Of a DNA stretch of 64,000 nucleotides, positions 1 through 6,368 are shown in pieces. A program made the position numbers and the translations under genes. The stretch is from Dongia deserti (GTDB taxonomy: Bacteria; Pseudomonadota; Alphaproteobacteria; Dongiales; Dongiaceae), in assembly GCF_003574735.1 (NCBI RefSeq), contig NZ_QORW01000009.1:62001-126000 (forward strand), read 5' to 3'. Numbering within the stretch: position 1 is the stretch's first letter; every line of letters begins with the position of its first letter. The notes beneath the pieces were generated by a model. That model saw nothing but the letters and a program-made list of their open reading frames with translations, ran no database searches and was not told the DNA's origin.

Positions 1-608
1 CGGATGACAGCGTGCTACTGGATTTCGGGTGCGGCTGGGGACGCTTCCTGCGCTTCTTCTGGCGTGACCTGCCCGCAGATCAGATCATCGGCGTGGATGT
101 CGATCCGGTAATTCTATCCGAATGCCGCAAAGCCGGCATCCAAGCGCATCTCCAGCACATCGAGCCGGTTGGCAAGTTGGCTCTGGCCGATCGAAGCGTC
201 TCGCACATCATTGCATACAGCGTCTTCACCCATCTGCCTGAGAATGTCCACCAGCACTGGCTGGACGAACTGGCGCGCGTTGCCAAGCCCGGTTGCGTGT
301 TTGTCTGCACCACCGAACCGCGACGCTTTCTCGACTTCGTTGCGGGTATTCTCCCGGATTCGCCCTCTCGCTGGCACGCCGCGCTGAGACGCGCCGCCGG
401 CAATATCGAAGATAAGAAGAGGCAGTTCGATGCGGGCCAATTTGTCTACATCCCGACCGGGGGCGGGGACTTTAGAGACAAGACCGTGTACGGAGATGCT
501 GTGATTCCGCCGTCCTACATCGAACGGGTTTGGTCCTCGAGATTCGCCGTGCGGTCCTATCACGAGGAAGGCTTCTGGCAAGCCGCCGTCGTGCTCCAGA
601 AAGAATAG
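1..608 (+). CDS. class I SAM-dependent methyltransferase (5' end outside window)
   Basis: The reading frame is open from the first bases of the window, so the true start lies upstream; the visible part is about 201 codons. The SAM-binding motif I (LLDFGCGWGR) lies at the very start, followed by an acidic loop (GVDVDP) and a motif resembling post-I/II (SVFTHLPE). This is the methyltransferase 11/25-type Rossmann fold. The substrate cannot be told from sequence. The C-terminal part (tyrosine- and glycine-rich, VYIPTGGGDF) is not a motif I recognise. No operon partner is visible: the next gene starts more than 100 bp downstream. Confidence 0.8.
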   Translation, partial: DDSVLLDFGCGWGRFLRFFWRDLPADQIIGVDVDPVILSECRKAGIQAHLQHIEPVGKLALADRSVSHIIAYSVFTHLPENVHQHWLDELARVAKPGCVFVCTTEPRRFLDFVAGILPDSPSRWHAALRRAAGNIEDKKRQFDAGQFVYIPTGGGDFRDKTVYGDAVIPPSYIERVWSSRFAVRSYHEEGFWQAAVVLQKE

Positions 609-721
609 CGAGCAATCCGCCGTGCTCTCTGACGAACCCGGCAAGTATCGTTGCTCTTGTCATCGGACATTTTCCCGACTAGATGAGCGGGTTTCGTAGG
701 ACTGTCTCGATATCCACCCCC

Positions 722-1507
722 ATGCGCCTCGTCACCTGGAACATCAACTCCCTCCGCCTCCGCCTCGACCTGCTGCGCCGGCTGGTGCAGGAGGAGCAGC
801 CCGATGTCATCTGCCTGCAGGAGATCAAGGTGCAGGACAGCGAGTTTCCGGAAGAGGAGCTCAAGAGCCTGGGCTATCCCCACATCCTGCGCCACGGGAT
901 GAAGAGCTATAACGGCGTCGCCATCCTGTCGCGCCTGCCGTTCCTGGCCAAGGATCCGCAGAACTGGTGCGACAAGGGCGATTCCAGGCACGGCCGCGTG
1001 GTGCTGGGCGGCGATCTCGATCTGCAGAATTTCTACGTGCCGGCGGGCGGCGACATTCCGGACGCGAAGAAGAACGTGAAGTTCGCCCACAAGCTCCAGT
1101 TCCTGGACGAGATGCACGCTCATTTCCAGAACGCACGCCGCCGGAAGAAGAGCATCATGGTCGGCGACCTCAACATCGCGCCCCTGGAGCATGACGTGTG
1201 GTCGCACAAGCAGCTGCTCGACGTGGTCAGCCACACGCCGATCGAGGTGGAGAAGCTGACCGGCATCAAGGCGGCCGGCACATGGGTCGACGCCGTCCGC
1301 CACTTCGTGCCGGAGAGCGAGAAGCTCTTTTCCTGGTGGAGCTACCGGTCGCCCGACTGGACCAGGAACGACCGCGGCCGGCGCCTCGACCACATCTGGG
1401 TCACGCCCGATTTGCAGAAGGATTTGAAGGCCGCCCGCATTCGCCGCGACATGCGCAGCTGGAAACAGCCCTCGGACCATGTGGCGGTGATTTTGGATTT
1501 CGGATAG
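722..1507 (+). CDS. xthA: exodeoxyribonuclease III
   Basis: A 261-residue endonuclease/exonuclease/phosphatase-fold protein of the exonuclease III family, which acts as an AP endonuclease and 3' exonuclease in base-excision repair. Family motifs appear in order: TWNINSLRLRL near the N-terminus, LQEIK (metal-binding Glu), VGDLNIAP (catalytic Asp/Asn), RRLDHIW and the final SDHVAV (catalytic Asp-His). I start at ATG 722 because the conserved strand MRLVTWNIN begins there; an upstream in-frame ATG at 683 would add 13 unconserved residues. Length is normal. A C/G-rich palindrome follows the stop codon. Confidence 0.95.
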   Translation: MRLVTWNINSLRLRLDLLRRLVQEEQPDVICLQEIKVQDSEFPEEELKSLGYPHILRHGMKSYNGVAILSRLPFLAKDPQNWCDKGDSRHGRVVLGGDLDLQNFYVPAGGDIPDAKKNVKFAHKLQFLDEMHAHFQNARRRKKSIMVGDLNIAPLEHDVWSHKQLLDVVSHTPIEVEKLTGIKAAGTWVDAVRHFVPESEKLFSWWSYRSPDWTRNDRGRRLDHIWVTPDLQKDLKAARIRRDMRSWKQPSDHVAVILDFG

Positions 1508-1508
1508 T

Positions 1509-1533
1509 CCCCTCCCCCATTTTTGGGGAGGGG
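1509..1533. terminator. C/G-rich stem-loop after xthA
   Basis: A 9-bp perfect stem (CCCCTCCCC / GGGGAGGGG) with a T-rich loop sits 1 base after the xthA stop codon and between two convergent genes. The T run is in the loop and not after the stem, so it is not a textbook intrinsic terminator. It belongs to a set of similar palindromes at 33192, 35161, 56879 and 58929. Confidence 0.5.
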
Positions 1534-1555
1534 TCGCCGCGAGTCGTGCCGCCCT

Positions 1556-2512
1556 CTAACTCCGCTCGAAATCCACTGCCATCGTGTTGCCGCCGCACAC
1601 CAGAACGCCGACGCGCTCGTCCGGGGCGGGCTTGTAGGCGCCGCTGAGCAGGGCGGCGAAGGCCGCGGCGCCGCCCGGTTCCGCCACCACGCGCAGTGCC
1701 TGCCACAGCGCACGCTCGGCCGCGCGGATCGCCTCGTCCGGCACCAGCACCGATTCCGCCACATAGCGCTGCGCGATCGGGAACATGAGCGTGCCGACCT
1801 GCTTCGGCGCCAGCGAGTCCGCGGCGATGCCGCCGGCCGGCGCCTCCACCGGGCAGCCCGCCTGGCGCGCCATGTGGAGCGTCGGCGCCGCCTCCGGCTC
1901 CACCGCCACGATCTTGTGCCGGCCGGCGCTCCACGCCGCCATGCCGCCGATGAGGCCGCCGCCGCCCACCGCCACCAGCCAGGTGGTCGCGGCTGGCGCC
2001 TGGGCCGCGAACTCGCGCGCCACCGTTCCCTGGCCCAGCAAGGTCTCCGGCTGATCGAAGGCGTGGATCGGCATCGCGCCGGACTCCGCCACCCATCGCT
2101 CGCTCAAGGCGAGCGCGTCGGCATAGCGTGCGCCCTCCACCACCAGCTCCGCGCCATAGGACTTGATCTGCGCGATCTTGGCGGGCGAGGCGACGCTGGG
2201 CACGAAGATCTTGGCGGGGATGCCGAGCCGCCTGGCCGCGAAGGCGACCGCGGCGCCGTGATTGCCGCCGGACGCCGCCACCACGCCCGCCTTCGGCACG
2301 CCGCGCGTCAGCAGGTTGGTGAAGGCGCCGCGCGGCTTGAAGCTGCCGGCATGCTGCAGCAGCTCCAGCTTGAACGCGATGGCCGCGCCGCTTAAGCCGA
2401 AATCCTCCGCCGCCGCCATCACCACCGGCGTCTCGCGCACATGAGGAGCGATCACCGGATGCACCGCATCGATCGCCGCTGTCGTGATCGCCACTGCTTC
2501 AGCCATGCTCAC
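1556..2512 (-). CDS. PLP-dependent threonine dehydratase / serine racemase-type enzyme
   Basis: A 318-residue fold-type II PLP enzyme. The PLP lysine is in SFKPRGA (K59), the substrate loop is SGGNHG and the phosphate-binding glycine loop is GGGGLIGG. These are the signatures of the threonine dehydratase / serine racemase group, which deaminates Thr or Ser to 2-oxo acids and ammonia. There is no C-terminal ACT regulatory domain, so it resembles the catabolic form. A REP-like palindrome lies immediately upstream of the start. The exact substrate (Thr, Ser, or a 3-hydroxy-aspartate) is not decidable here. Confidence 0.85.
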   Translation of the reverse strand: MSMAEAVAITTAAIDAVHPVIAPHVRETPVVMAAAEDFGLSGAAIAFKLELLQHAGSFKPRGAFTNLLTRGVPKAGVVAASGGNHGAAVAFAARRLGIPAKIFVPSVASPAKIAQIKSYGAELVVEGARYADALALSERWVAESGAMPIHAFDQPETLLGQGTVAREFAAQAPAATTWLVAVGGGGLIGGMAAWSAGRHKIVAVEPEAAPTLHMARQAGCPVEAPAGGIAADSLAPKQVGTLMFPIAQRYVAESVLVPDEAIRAAERALWQALRVVAEPGGAAAFAALLSGAYKPAPDERVGVLVCGGNTMAVDFERS

Positions 2513-2516
2513 CCCT

Positions 2517-2561
2517 CGTCCTCACTGGGCCGCCACGTGGTGGGCGAGCCCCGGTGATCCA
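2517..2561. repeat. REP-B palindrome, single arm
   Basis: The sequence begins CGTCCTCACTGGGC and ends GAGCCCCGGTGATCCA. It matches the left arm of the elements at 11021 and 61129 at both ends (CGTCATCACCGGGC ... GAGACCCGGTGATCCA) with few changes. It lies directly upstream of the threonine dehydratase start codon. Confidence 0.6.
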
Positions 2562-2580
2562 GCTTGACTTTAGATCGGTA

Positions 2581-2597
2581 ATTAGCAAATTGGCAAT
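2581..2597. promoter_or_regulatory. possible operator abutting the ArsR start
   Basis: An AT-rich imperfect dyad, ATTAGC-N5-GGCAAT, ends at the base before the ATG at 2598 in otherwise GC-rich DNA. An autoregulatory site is plausible for an ArsR gene, but this is weak evidence: the arms match at only five of six positions. Confidence 0.25.
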
Positions 2598-2909
2598 ATG
2601 CCTATGGAACAGAACATGAAGGCCGCCTTGCGCGCGCTCGCCAACGAGCGCCGGGTCCGCATTCTCGACTGGCTGAAGGATCCGCGCGCCCACTTCCCCA
2701 GGCAGGTCGACGGCGACCTGGTGGAGGACGGCGTCTGCGGCCTGCTCATCGCGCGCAAGCTGAAGGTGAGCCAGCCGACCGCCAGCGAGCATCTGCGCGT
2801 CCTGGTGCAGGCCGGCCTCCTGCGCCCCAAGCGCATCAAGCAATGGACTTTCTACCGCCGCGACGAACCGCGCCTGAAGGCGGTGAAAAAGGCGCTGGCT
2901 GGGCTTTGA
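2598..2909 (+). CDS. ArsR-family winged-helix regulator
   Basis: A 103-residue protein with the ArsR/SmtB layout: an N-terminal helix (ALRALANERRVRILDWL), then a helix-turn-helix with recognition helix around SQPTASEHLRVLVQAGLL, then a short wing (KRIKQWTFYRRDE). It lacks the ELCVCDL-type metal-binding cysteines; the only Cys is in EDGVCGLLIA. I therefore expect a non-metal or protein-level signal. No Shine-Dalgarno is evident before ATG 2598; ATG 2604 or 2616 are alternatives. It lies between divergent and convergent neighbours, so its target is unclear. Confidence 0.8.
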   Translation: MPMEQNMKAALRALANERRVRILDWLKDPRAHFPRQVDGDLVEDGVCGLLIARKLKVSQPTASEHLRVLVQAGLLRPKRIKQWTFYRRDEPRLKAVKKALAGL

Positions 2910-2910
2910 T

Positions 2911-2992
2911 TCAGAGGCAGGGATCAGGTATCAGGTATCAGAAGTGAAGCGTTGCCGACCTCTGATCCCTGATCCCTGATTAATGATCCCTG
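2911..2992. repeat. heptanucleotide tandem repeat forming an inverted pair
   Basis: The left arm holds repeated ATCAGGK units (GGGATCAGGTATCAGGTATC); the right arm holds their complements (TCTGATCCCTGATCCC). The arms are separated by about 20 bases and can fold into a long imperfect hairpin. The right arm runs into the end of the next gene and encodes its last four residues (LRDH). Similar arrays occur at 7666, 26906 and 29722. Confidence 0.75.
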
Positions 2993-3573
2993 AGTTTCCG
3001 CCCCACCGTCATCGCGGCGCGGAACGCTTCATCGTCGTCGACGAAGGCAGGCTCCGGCACCGCGCCCATGGCGTCGACGAACTTGCTGATGAAGCAGCGG
3101 AACGCGGCGCACAAGGCGATGTCGCAGATCTGCCGGTCGGTGAAGCCGACCGCGCGCAGCCGCGCGATGTCCGCCTGCGCAATCGTGTGGGCGTCGGTCG
3201 CGACCTTCTCCGCATAGGCCAGCATCGCCACATCCTTCTCCGGCAGCCCGGCCGTCCGATAGTCGCGCTGGACCGCCAGCACCAGCTCTTTCGAGCCGAG
3301 CTCCTTGGCCAGGCGCTGGCTGTAGACATGCGAGCAATAGGTCGAGCGAATGTGCTTGGCGGCGATCAGGGTGACCAGGCACCATTCCCGCGCGCCAAGG
3401 GAGAAGCCGCCGCGCACGCCATCGAAGAAGGCGTCAAACAAGGGCAGCAGATCGGGCCGCGTCGTGAAGCAGCGCGCCGATCCCGGCACGAAGCCGGCGT
3501 GCGCCTTCTCTTTCCGATAGACCTCCGCGATCGCGCCGACCGCGTCCTCTTCCGCCACAGTCTCTAGAAACAT
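2980..3573 (-). CDS. AhpD-like / carboxymuconolactone decarboxylase-family protein
   Basis: A 197-residue helical protein of the CMD/AhpD superfamily, matching the peroxidase-related subgroup in length and in the region GAREWCLVTLIAAKHIRSTYCSHVYS. AhpD enzymes use a CxxC-type redox pair with a nearby His. Here the equivalent is STYC followed by His two residues later, so the first cysteine is replaced by serine and the His is shifted. The peroxidase activity is therefore uncertain. A second Cys pair-like segment (CDIALCAAFRCF) lies near the C-terminus. The last residues are encoded by a tandem repeat arm. Confidence 0.7.
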   Translation of the reverse strand: MFLETVAEEDAVGAIAEVYRKEKAHAGFVPGSARCFTTRPDLLPLFDAFFDGVRGGFSLGAREWCLVTLIAAKHIRSTYCSHVYSQRLAKELGSKELVLAVQRDYRTAGLPEKDVAMLAYAEKVATDAHTIAQADIARLRAVGFTDRQICDIALCAAFRCFISKFVDAMGAVPEPAFVDDDEAFRAAMTVGRKLRDH

Positions 3574-3738
3574 GTCGCGTGCCCCTTCTTGGTTCGCAAA
3601 TGCCCGTAGGAGCGCCGTAGCCCGGAGTCAAGTACCCGCAAGACATGGCGCACCGGCATGTGTGGAATTGATAATCCTATGACCGGGCCTTGATCGTGTA
3701 GACTTCTGGCCCTCTGGCCACTGACATCTGGTTGTCGC

Positions 3739-4161
3739 ATGCCCAAGCCAACGCTCCGCCCAGGCCTCACGCACACCGAGACCATCCTCGTCACCGACCG
3801 GCTGATCGTGCCGGAGATGGCGGACTATTTCTCCAACTTCGCCGCGATGCCGCCGGTGCTCGCGACCGCCTATCTGGTCGCCTTCGTGGAATGGACCTGC
3901 GTGCGGGCCCTGGCCGATCACCTGCTGGAGGGCGAGCACAGCGTCGGCACCCATGTGGACCTCAGCCACACGGCGGCAACGCCGACCGGCATGAAGGCGA
4001 CGGCCGCCATCGAGCTGATCGAGATGAGCGGCCGCAAGCTGCGCTTCAAGGTGAGCTGCCGCGACGAGCGCGAGGAGATCGGCGCCGGGTTCCACGAACG
4101 CTTCGTCATCGACCAGGCCCGCTTCCTAGCTAAGCTAGGGGAAAAGCAGGCCGGGCGGTAG
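3739..4161 (+). CDS. thioesterase family (hotdog fold, FlK-like)
   Basis: A 140-residue single hotdog-fold protein resembling the fluoroacetyl-CoA thioesterase-like family. Visible features are TETILVTDRLIVPEMADYF near the start, the helix ATAYLVAFVEWTCVRAL with the acidic FVE segment, GTHVDLSHTAATPTG (the conserved Thr/His strand) and GFHERFVID near the end. It should hydrolyse a small acyl-CoA; the substrate is unknown. It stands alone and converges with the DsrE-type operon, leaving 9 bases between stop codons. Confidence 0.75.
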   Translation: MPKPTLRPGLTHTETILVTDRLIVPEMADYFSNFAAMPPVLATAYLVAFVEWTCVRALADHLLEGEHSVGTHVDLSHTAATPTGMKATAAIELIEMSGRKLRFKVSCRDEREEIGAGFHERFVIDQARFLAKLGEKQAGR

Positions 4162-4170
4162 CAGCCTCCA

Positions 4171-4446
4171 TTACTCTCCGCCCGTTGGCTCGCCTGTGGG
4201 TTCGCCTGTCGGCTCGCCCGTGCCCCCGCCGGTGTTGGCAGGTGGGCTGGGTGGCCCGCCTGACCCGCCCTCGCGTTCCTTGTGGTCGCCGCAATCCTGC
4301 AGAAACCCGCAGAACCCAGCAGCGTCTCCGTAAAGGTCGGCCACATTCTGGTTTGGGTAGCATCCGGTAAGGCCAACCATGGGGATCAGGATGGCCGCAC
4401 GGAACCAGCGGCGGGCTGGTCGCCCGCGATAGTGCATCGAATGCAT
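4171..4446 (-). CDS. small lipoprotein with GEPT repeats
   Basis: A 91-residue protein with a basic start, a hydrophobic stretch and a lipobox (VGLTGC), so it should be lipid-anchored. The middle carries a short Cys-containing segment (GFCGFLQDCGDH). The C-terminus is low-complexity, with glycine/proline and three GEPT repeats encoded by a 12-bp tandem repeat. A GGAG Shine-Dalgarno precedes the ATG. It is the last gene of the DsrE operon, 4 bp after the small membrane protein gene. I do not recognise a family. Confidence 0.6.
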   Translation of the reverse strand: MHSMHYRGRPARRWFRAAILIPMVGLTGCYPNQNVADLYGDAAGFCGFLQDCGDHKEREGGSGGPPSPPANTGGGTGEPTGEPTGEPTGGE

Positions 4447-4450
4447 GGTT

Positions 4451-4612
4451 CTACTCCACGTGTCTAGGATGGTGGTTGGCTTTGTCGTGAGGATGGTGGG
4501 TAACCGCCTGATCGGCCTCGGATCCCAGAGCGAGGTAGCCGATCAGCAGCGCGGCGCCGGCGGCGAGCGCGCCTATCCACAGCATTGCGCGCGTCCGTGT
4601 CACGGCCGTCAC
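4451..4612 (-). CDS. 53-residue membrane protein with histidine-rich tail
   Basis: The start codon GTG overlaps the stop of the upstream DsrE gene (GTGA overlap), which indicates translational coupling. The protein has one hydrophobic segment (LWIGALAAGAALLIGYLAL) and then a His-rich tail (HHPHDKANHHPRH) that could bind a metal. An internal ATG would give a 44-residue form that begins just before the membrane segment. I know no family for it. Its fixed place between the DsrE genes and a lipoprotein suggests a membrane partner of that set. Confidence 0.6.
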   Translation of the reverse strand: MTAVTRTRAMLWIGALAAGAALLIGYLALGSEADQAVTHHPHDKANHHPRHVE

Positions 4613-4989
4613 CAATGCCAAACCTGGTCGAAGCCGCCCATCATCTTGGGCACGGCCGCCTGCTTCACCATGGTCAATCCGCCGATCAGCTCCTCTTCGC
4701 GGATGCCGCGCTCGGTGAGGCATTCGCGCACGACCATCACGTCGACGCCCTTGGCGACCAGGCCGGCCACCTGCTCGGCCAGGCGCGGCGCATGCTTCTG
4801 CGCCCGGTCGCCGAACATCAGCGGCGGAACGCCTTGTGCCGTGACGGCGTAGTTGACGGCGTTGCCGCTCAAGAGGACGCTGTGGTCGGCGCCGGCGCCT
4901 TTCATGGCATGGATGATCCACACGACCGGATCGTCCTGCTCTTCCAACGTGGCGCGGTAGGCGATCTCGATGATGTTGAGCACCTTCAT
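4609..4989 (-). CDS. DsrE-family protein with conserved Cys90
   Basis: A 126-residue DsrE/DsrF-like protein. The family carries sulfur on a cysteine, as in the DsrEFH and TusBCD relays. Here the likely active residue is C90 in VVRECLTERGI, the usual position before an RG turn. The N-terminus (KVLNIIEIAYRA) and the loop SGNAVNYA fit the Rossmann-like DsrE fold. A GGAG Shine-Dalgarno lies upstream. It is the third of three adjacent DsrE-like genes and its stop overlaps the start of the small membrane protein. Confidence 0.8.
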   Translation of the reverse strand: MKVLNIIEIAYRATLEEQDDPVVWIIHAMKGAGADHSVLLSGNAVNYAVTAQGVPPLMFGDRAQKHAPRLAEQVAGLVAKGVDVMVVRECLTERGIREEELIGGLTMVKQAAVPKMMGGFDQVWHW

Positions 4990-5001
4990 CGCTGCAGCTC
5001 C

Positions 5002-5415
5002 TTATCGCGTGGGGATGACCAGCACGTTGTCCGACGTGCTCGCCATCTTCCAGAAATCGGCCGGCGAGCCGCGGCGGACGCCCGCAACGGACTCGGTTGC
5101 GCCGCGTTCGTCGACGCACAGGCCGCAATTCACCCAATCGAGCTTGCCGCCGTTGCGCGCGGCCTCCTGCATCACCGCCTCGACCCATTCGCGCGGCAGC
5201 GGATGGTCCTCCTCCGCGGCGTCGGTCCCGTGCACGGCGTTGGCGTGCTTCGCCTGCGCCGCCAGTGGCAGGTAGACCGCGCCCTCATAGGCGAAGACGT
5301 TGATGTCGTAGCCCCGCCGAGCCGCGATATCGATGAGCCGCAAGGCCGTGGTGGTACGTGCGTTCTCGAACGGCGCGTCCATCAGCAGGAACGTGAGTGT
5401 CTTCTTGTCCGCCAT
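5002..5415 (-). CDS. DsrE-family protein with Cys97/Cys100
   Basis: A 137-residue DsrE-like protein starting at ATG 5415, which follows a strong AAGGAGG site; an upstream in-frame codon would place that site inside the gene. The sequence KTLTFLLMDAPFENARTTTA forms the first strand-helix unit. The predicted sulfur-carrying cysteine is in NCGLCVDERGA (C100, with C97 three residues before), aligned with C90 of the neighbouring DsrE protein. It sits 12 bp upstream of that gene. Partner and substrate are unknown. Confidence 0.8.
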   Translation of the reverse strand: MADKKTLTFLLMDAPFENARTTTALRLIDIAARRGYDINVFAYEGAVYLPLAAQAKHANAVHGTDAAEEDHPLPREWVEAVMQEAARNGGKLDWVNCGLCVDERGATESVAGVRRGSPADFWKMASTSDNVLVIPTR

Positions 5416-5436
5416 GGGATCCTCCTTCATTGCGGG

Positions 5437-5787
5437 TCAGTGCCACAGCGCCTTGCACCCGGCGGCCATCTGGTCGACCACCGCCGACAGCGGCGCCACC
5501 GTGACACCCGCGATCAGGCGGTTGGGAGAGATGCCGCGTTCCTGCAGCGAGAAGGAATCGGCCAGCACCCGGACGCCGTTCGTGGCGAGTGCCGCCAGCG
5601 ACAGCACGCGCCCATTGTGCGGAACGGTCGGACGCGCGCCGTGGCGCGCCGTCATCACGGCGTTCTGCACCAGGAACAGCGTGACGCCGCTGCCTTCCTT
5701 GGCCAGGCCTTCGGCCAGGTCGAGGAAACCGCCGACCTCCGCCGATTCGAACGGGTCGCGGGATTCGATCAAGAGATAGTCGGCCAT
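5437..5787 (-). CDS. DsrE-like protein lacking the conserved cysteine
   Basis: A 116-residue DsrE-fold protein starting at ATG 5787 after an AAGGAAG site. At the position of the sulfur-carrying cysteine of its two neighbours it has serine (S80, in DSFSLQERGI). The rest of the fold is retained, including FLVQNAVMTAR and the C-terminal CKALWH. Loss of the cysteine suggests a structural subunit of a hetero-oligomer or a divergent role. The spacing to the next gene is 21 bp and to the upstream gene 1 bp. Confidence 0.75.
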   Translation of the reverse strand: MADYLLIESRDPFESAEVGGFLDLAEGLAKEGSGVTLFLVQNAVMTARHGARPTVPHNGRVLSLAALATNGVRVLADSFSLQERGISPNRLIAGVTVAPLSAVVDQMAAGCKALWH

Positions 5788-5788
5788 G

Positions 5789-6097
5789 TCAGTCTTCCTT
5801 CTGGGCTTGAGGCTGATTGCGCGGCGCAAGGATGGACGCGCGTCCGCGCTGCGGTGGAACGTTGGCGGCGGAGCGCTCCGGGTCGGGCGACCCTGACCGC
5901 ATGCCGGTCCGCACCTGGAAGCCGACGTCGTGCACCACAGACTTCCCGTACTGGTGCAGGTCTCGGCCGACCTCTATCCATCCGCGGCACGAGCGCATGA
6001 CACCGCGCGCAATCCCGGCCGGCAGCGCGGCAAGGCCCGACTTGGCGCGATTCAGGACTTCCCGGCCAAGGCTCGTTCGATAAGAGATCGATGACAT
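5789..6097 (-). CDS. hypothetical 102-residue basic protein, first gene of DsrE operon
   Basis: This ORF ends one base before the start of the Ser-type DsrE gene and lies on the same strand, so it looks like the first gene of the operon. It has no membrane segment or signal peptide. It is rich in Arg, with two Cys-free halves: a helical N-terminal half (YRTSLGREVLNRAKSGL) and a disordered, proline-rich C-terminal half. I recognise no family. Antisense reading frames across the region are also open, so coding status rests mainly on operon spacing. Confidence 0.5.
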   Translation of the reverse strand: MSSISYRTSLGREVLNRAKSGLAALPAGIARGVMRSCRGWIEVGRDLHQYGKSVVHDVGFQVRTGMRSGSPDPERSAANVPPQRGRASILAPRNQPQAQKED

Positions 6098-6268
6098 CCT
6101 TGCCTCATCCTCCCGTTTCGTGCCGTTGTTCGCGGCCCTCGGTCTGCGCCATCACTGCACCGCCGGCGCGGGTGAGGAGAAGCTAGCCACGCTCGGGCGG
6201 GGCCGCTTGCAGGGGTCTTGCAGAAGTCTTGGAGGGACGCGGGATTTGTGCCGTAATTCGGCCAGCAC

Positions 6269-6284
6269 TGTGATCGCGCTCACA
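6269..6284. promoter_or_regulatory. Crp-like site TGTGA-N6-TCACA
   Basis: TGTGATCGCGCTCACA is a perfect TGTGA-N6-TCACA match to the Crp consensus. It lies in the 271-bp gap between the DsrE operon (start 6097, minus) and the FAD oxidoreductase gene (start 6369, plus), so it could serve either. Four similar sites occur at 17260, 17340, 35189 and 48245. Confidence 0.6.
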
Positions 6285-6368
6285 GGGAACCACCTACTGG
6301 CGCTGATGCGCCGTCTGGGCAAGAATGCGCGCCGCCTCGGGACCTATTGAAGGGCGGTGCGACCATTC

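Noticed and set aside
4585-6000. 471-codon plus-strand ORF over the DsrE genes
   Set aside because: It lies antisense to three recognisable DsrE genes and has no family features.
6120-6350. 76-codon plus-strand ORF
   Set aside because: It covers the promoter gap and the Crp-like site; no Shine-Dalgarno or family.
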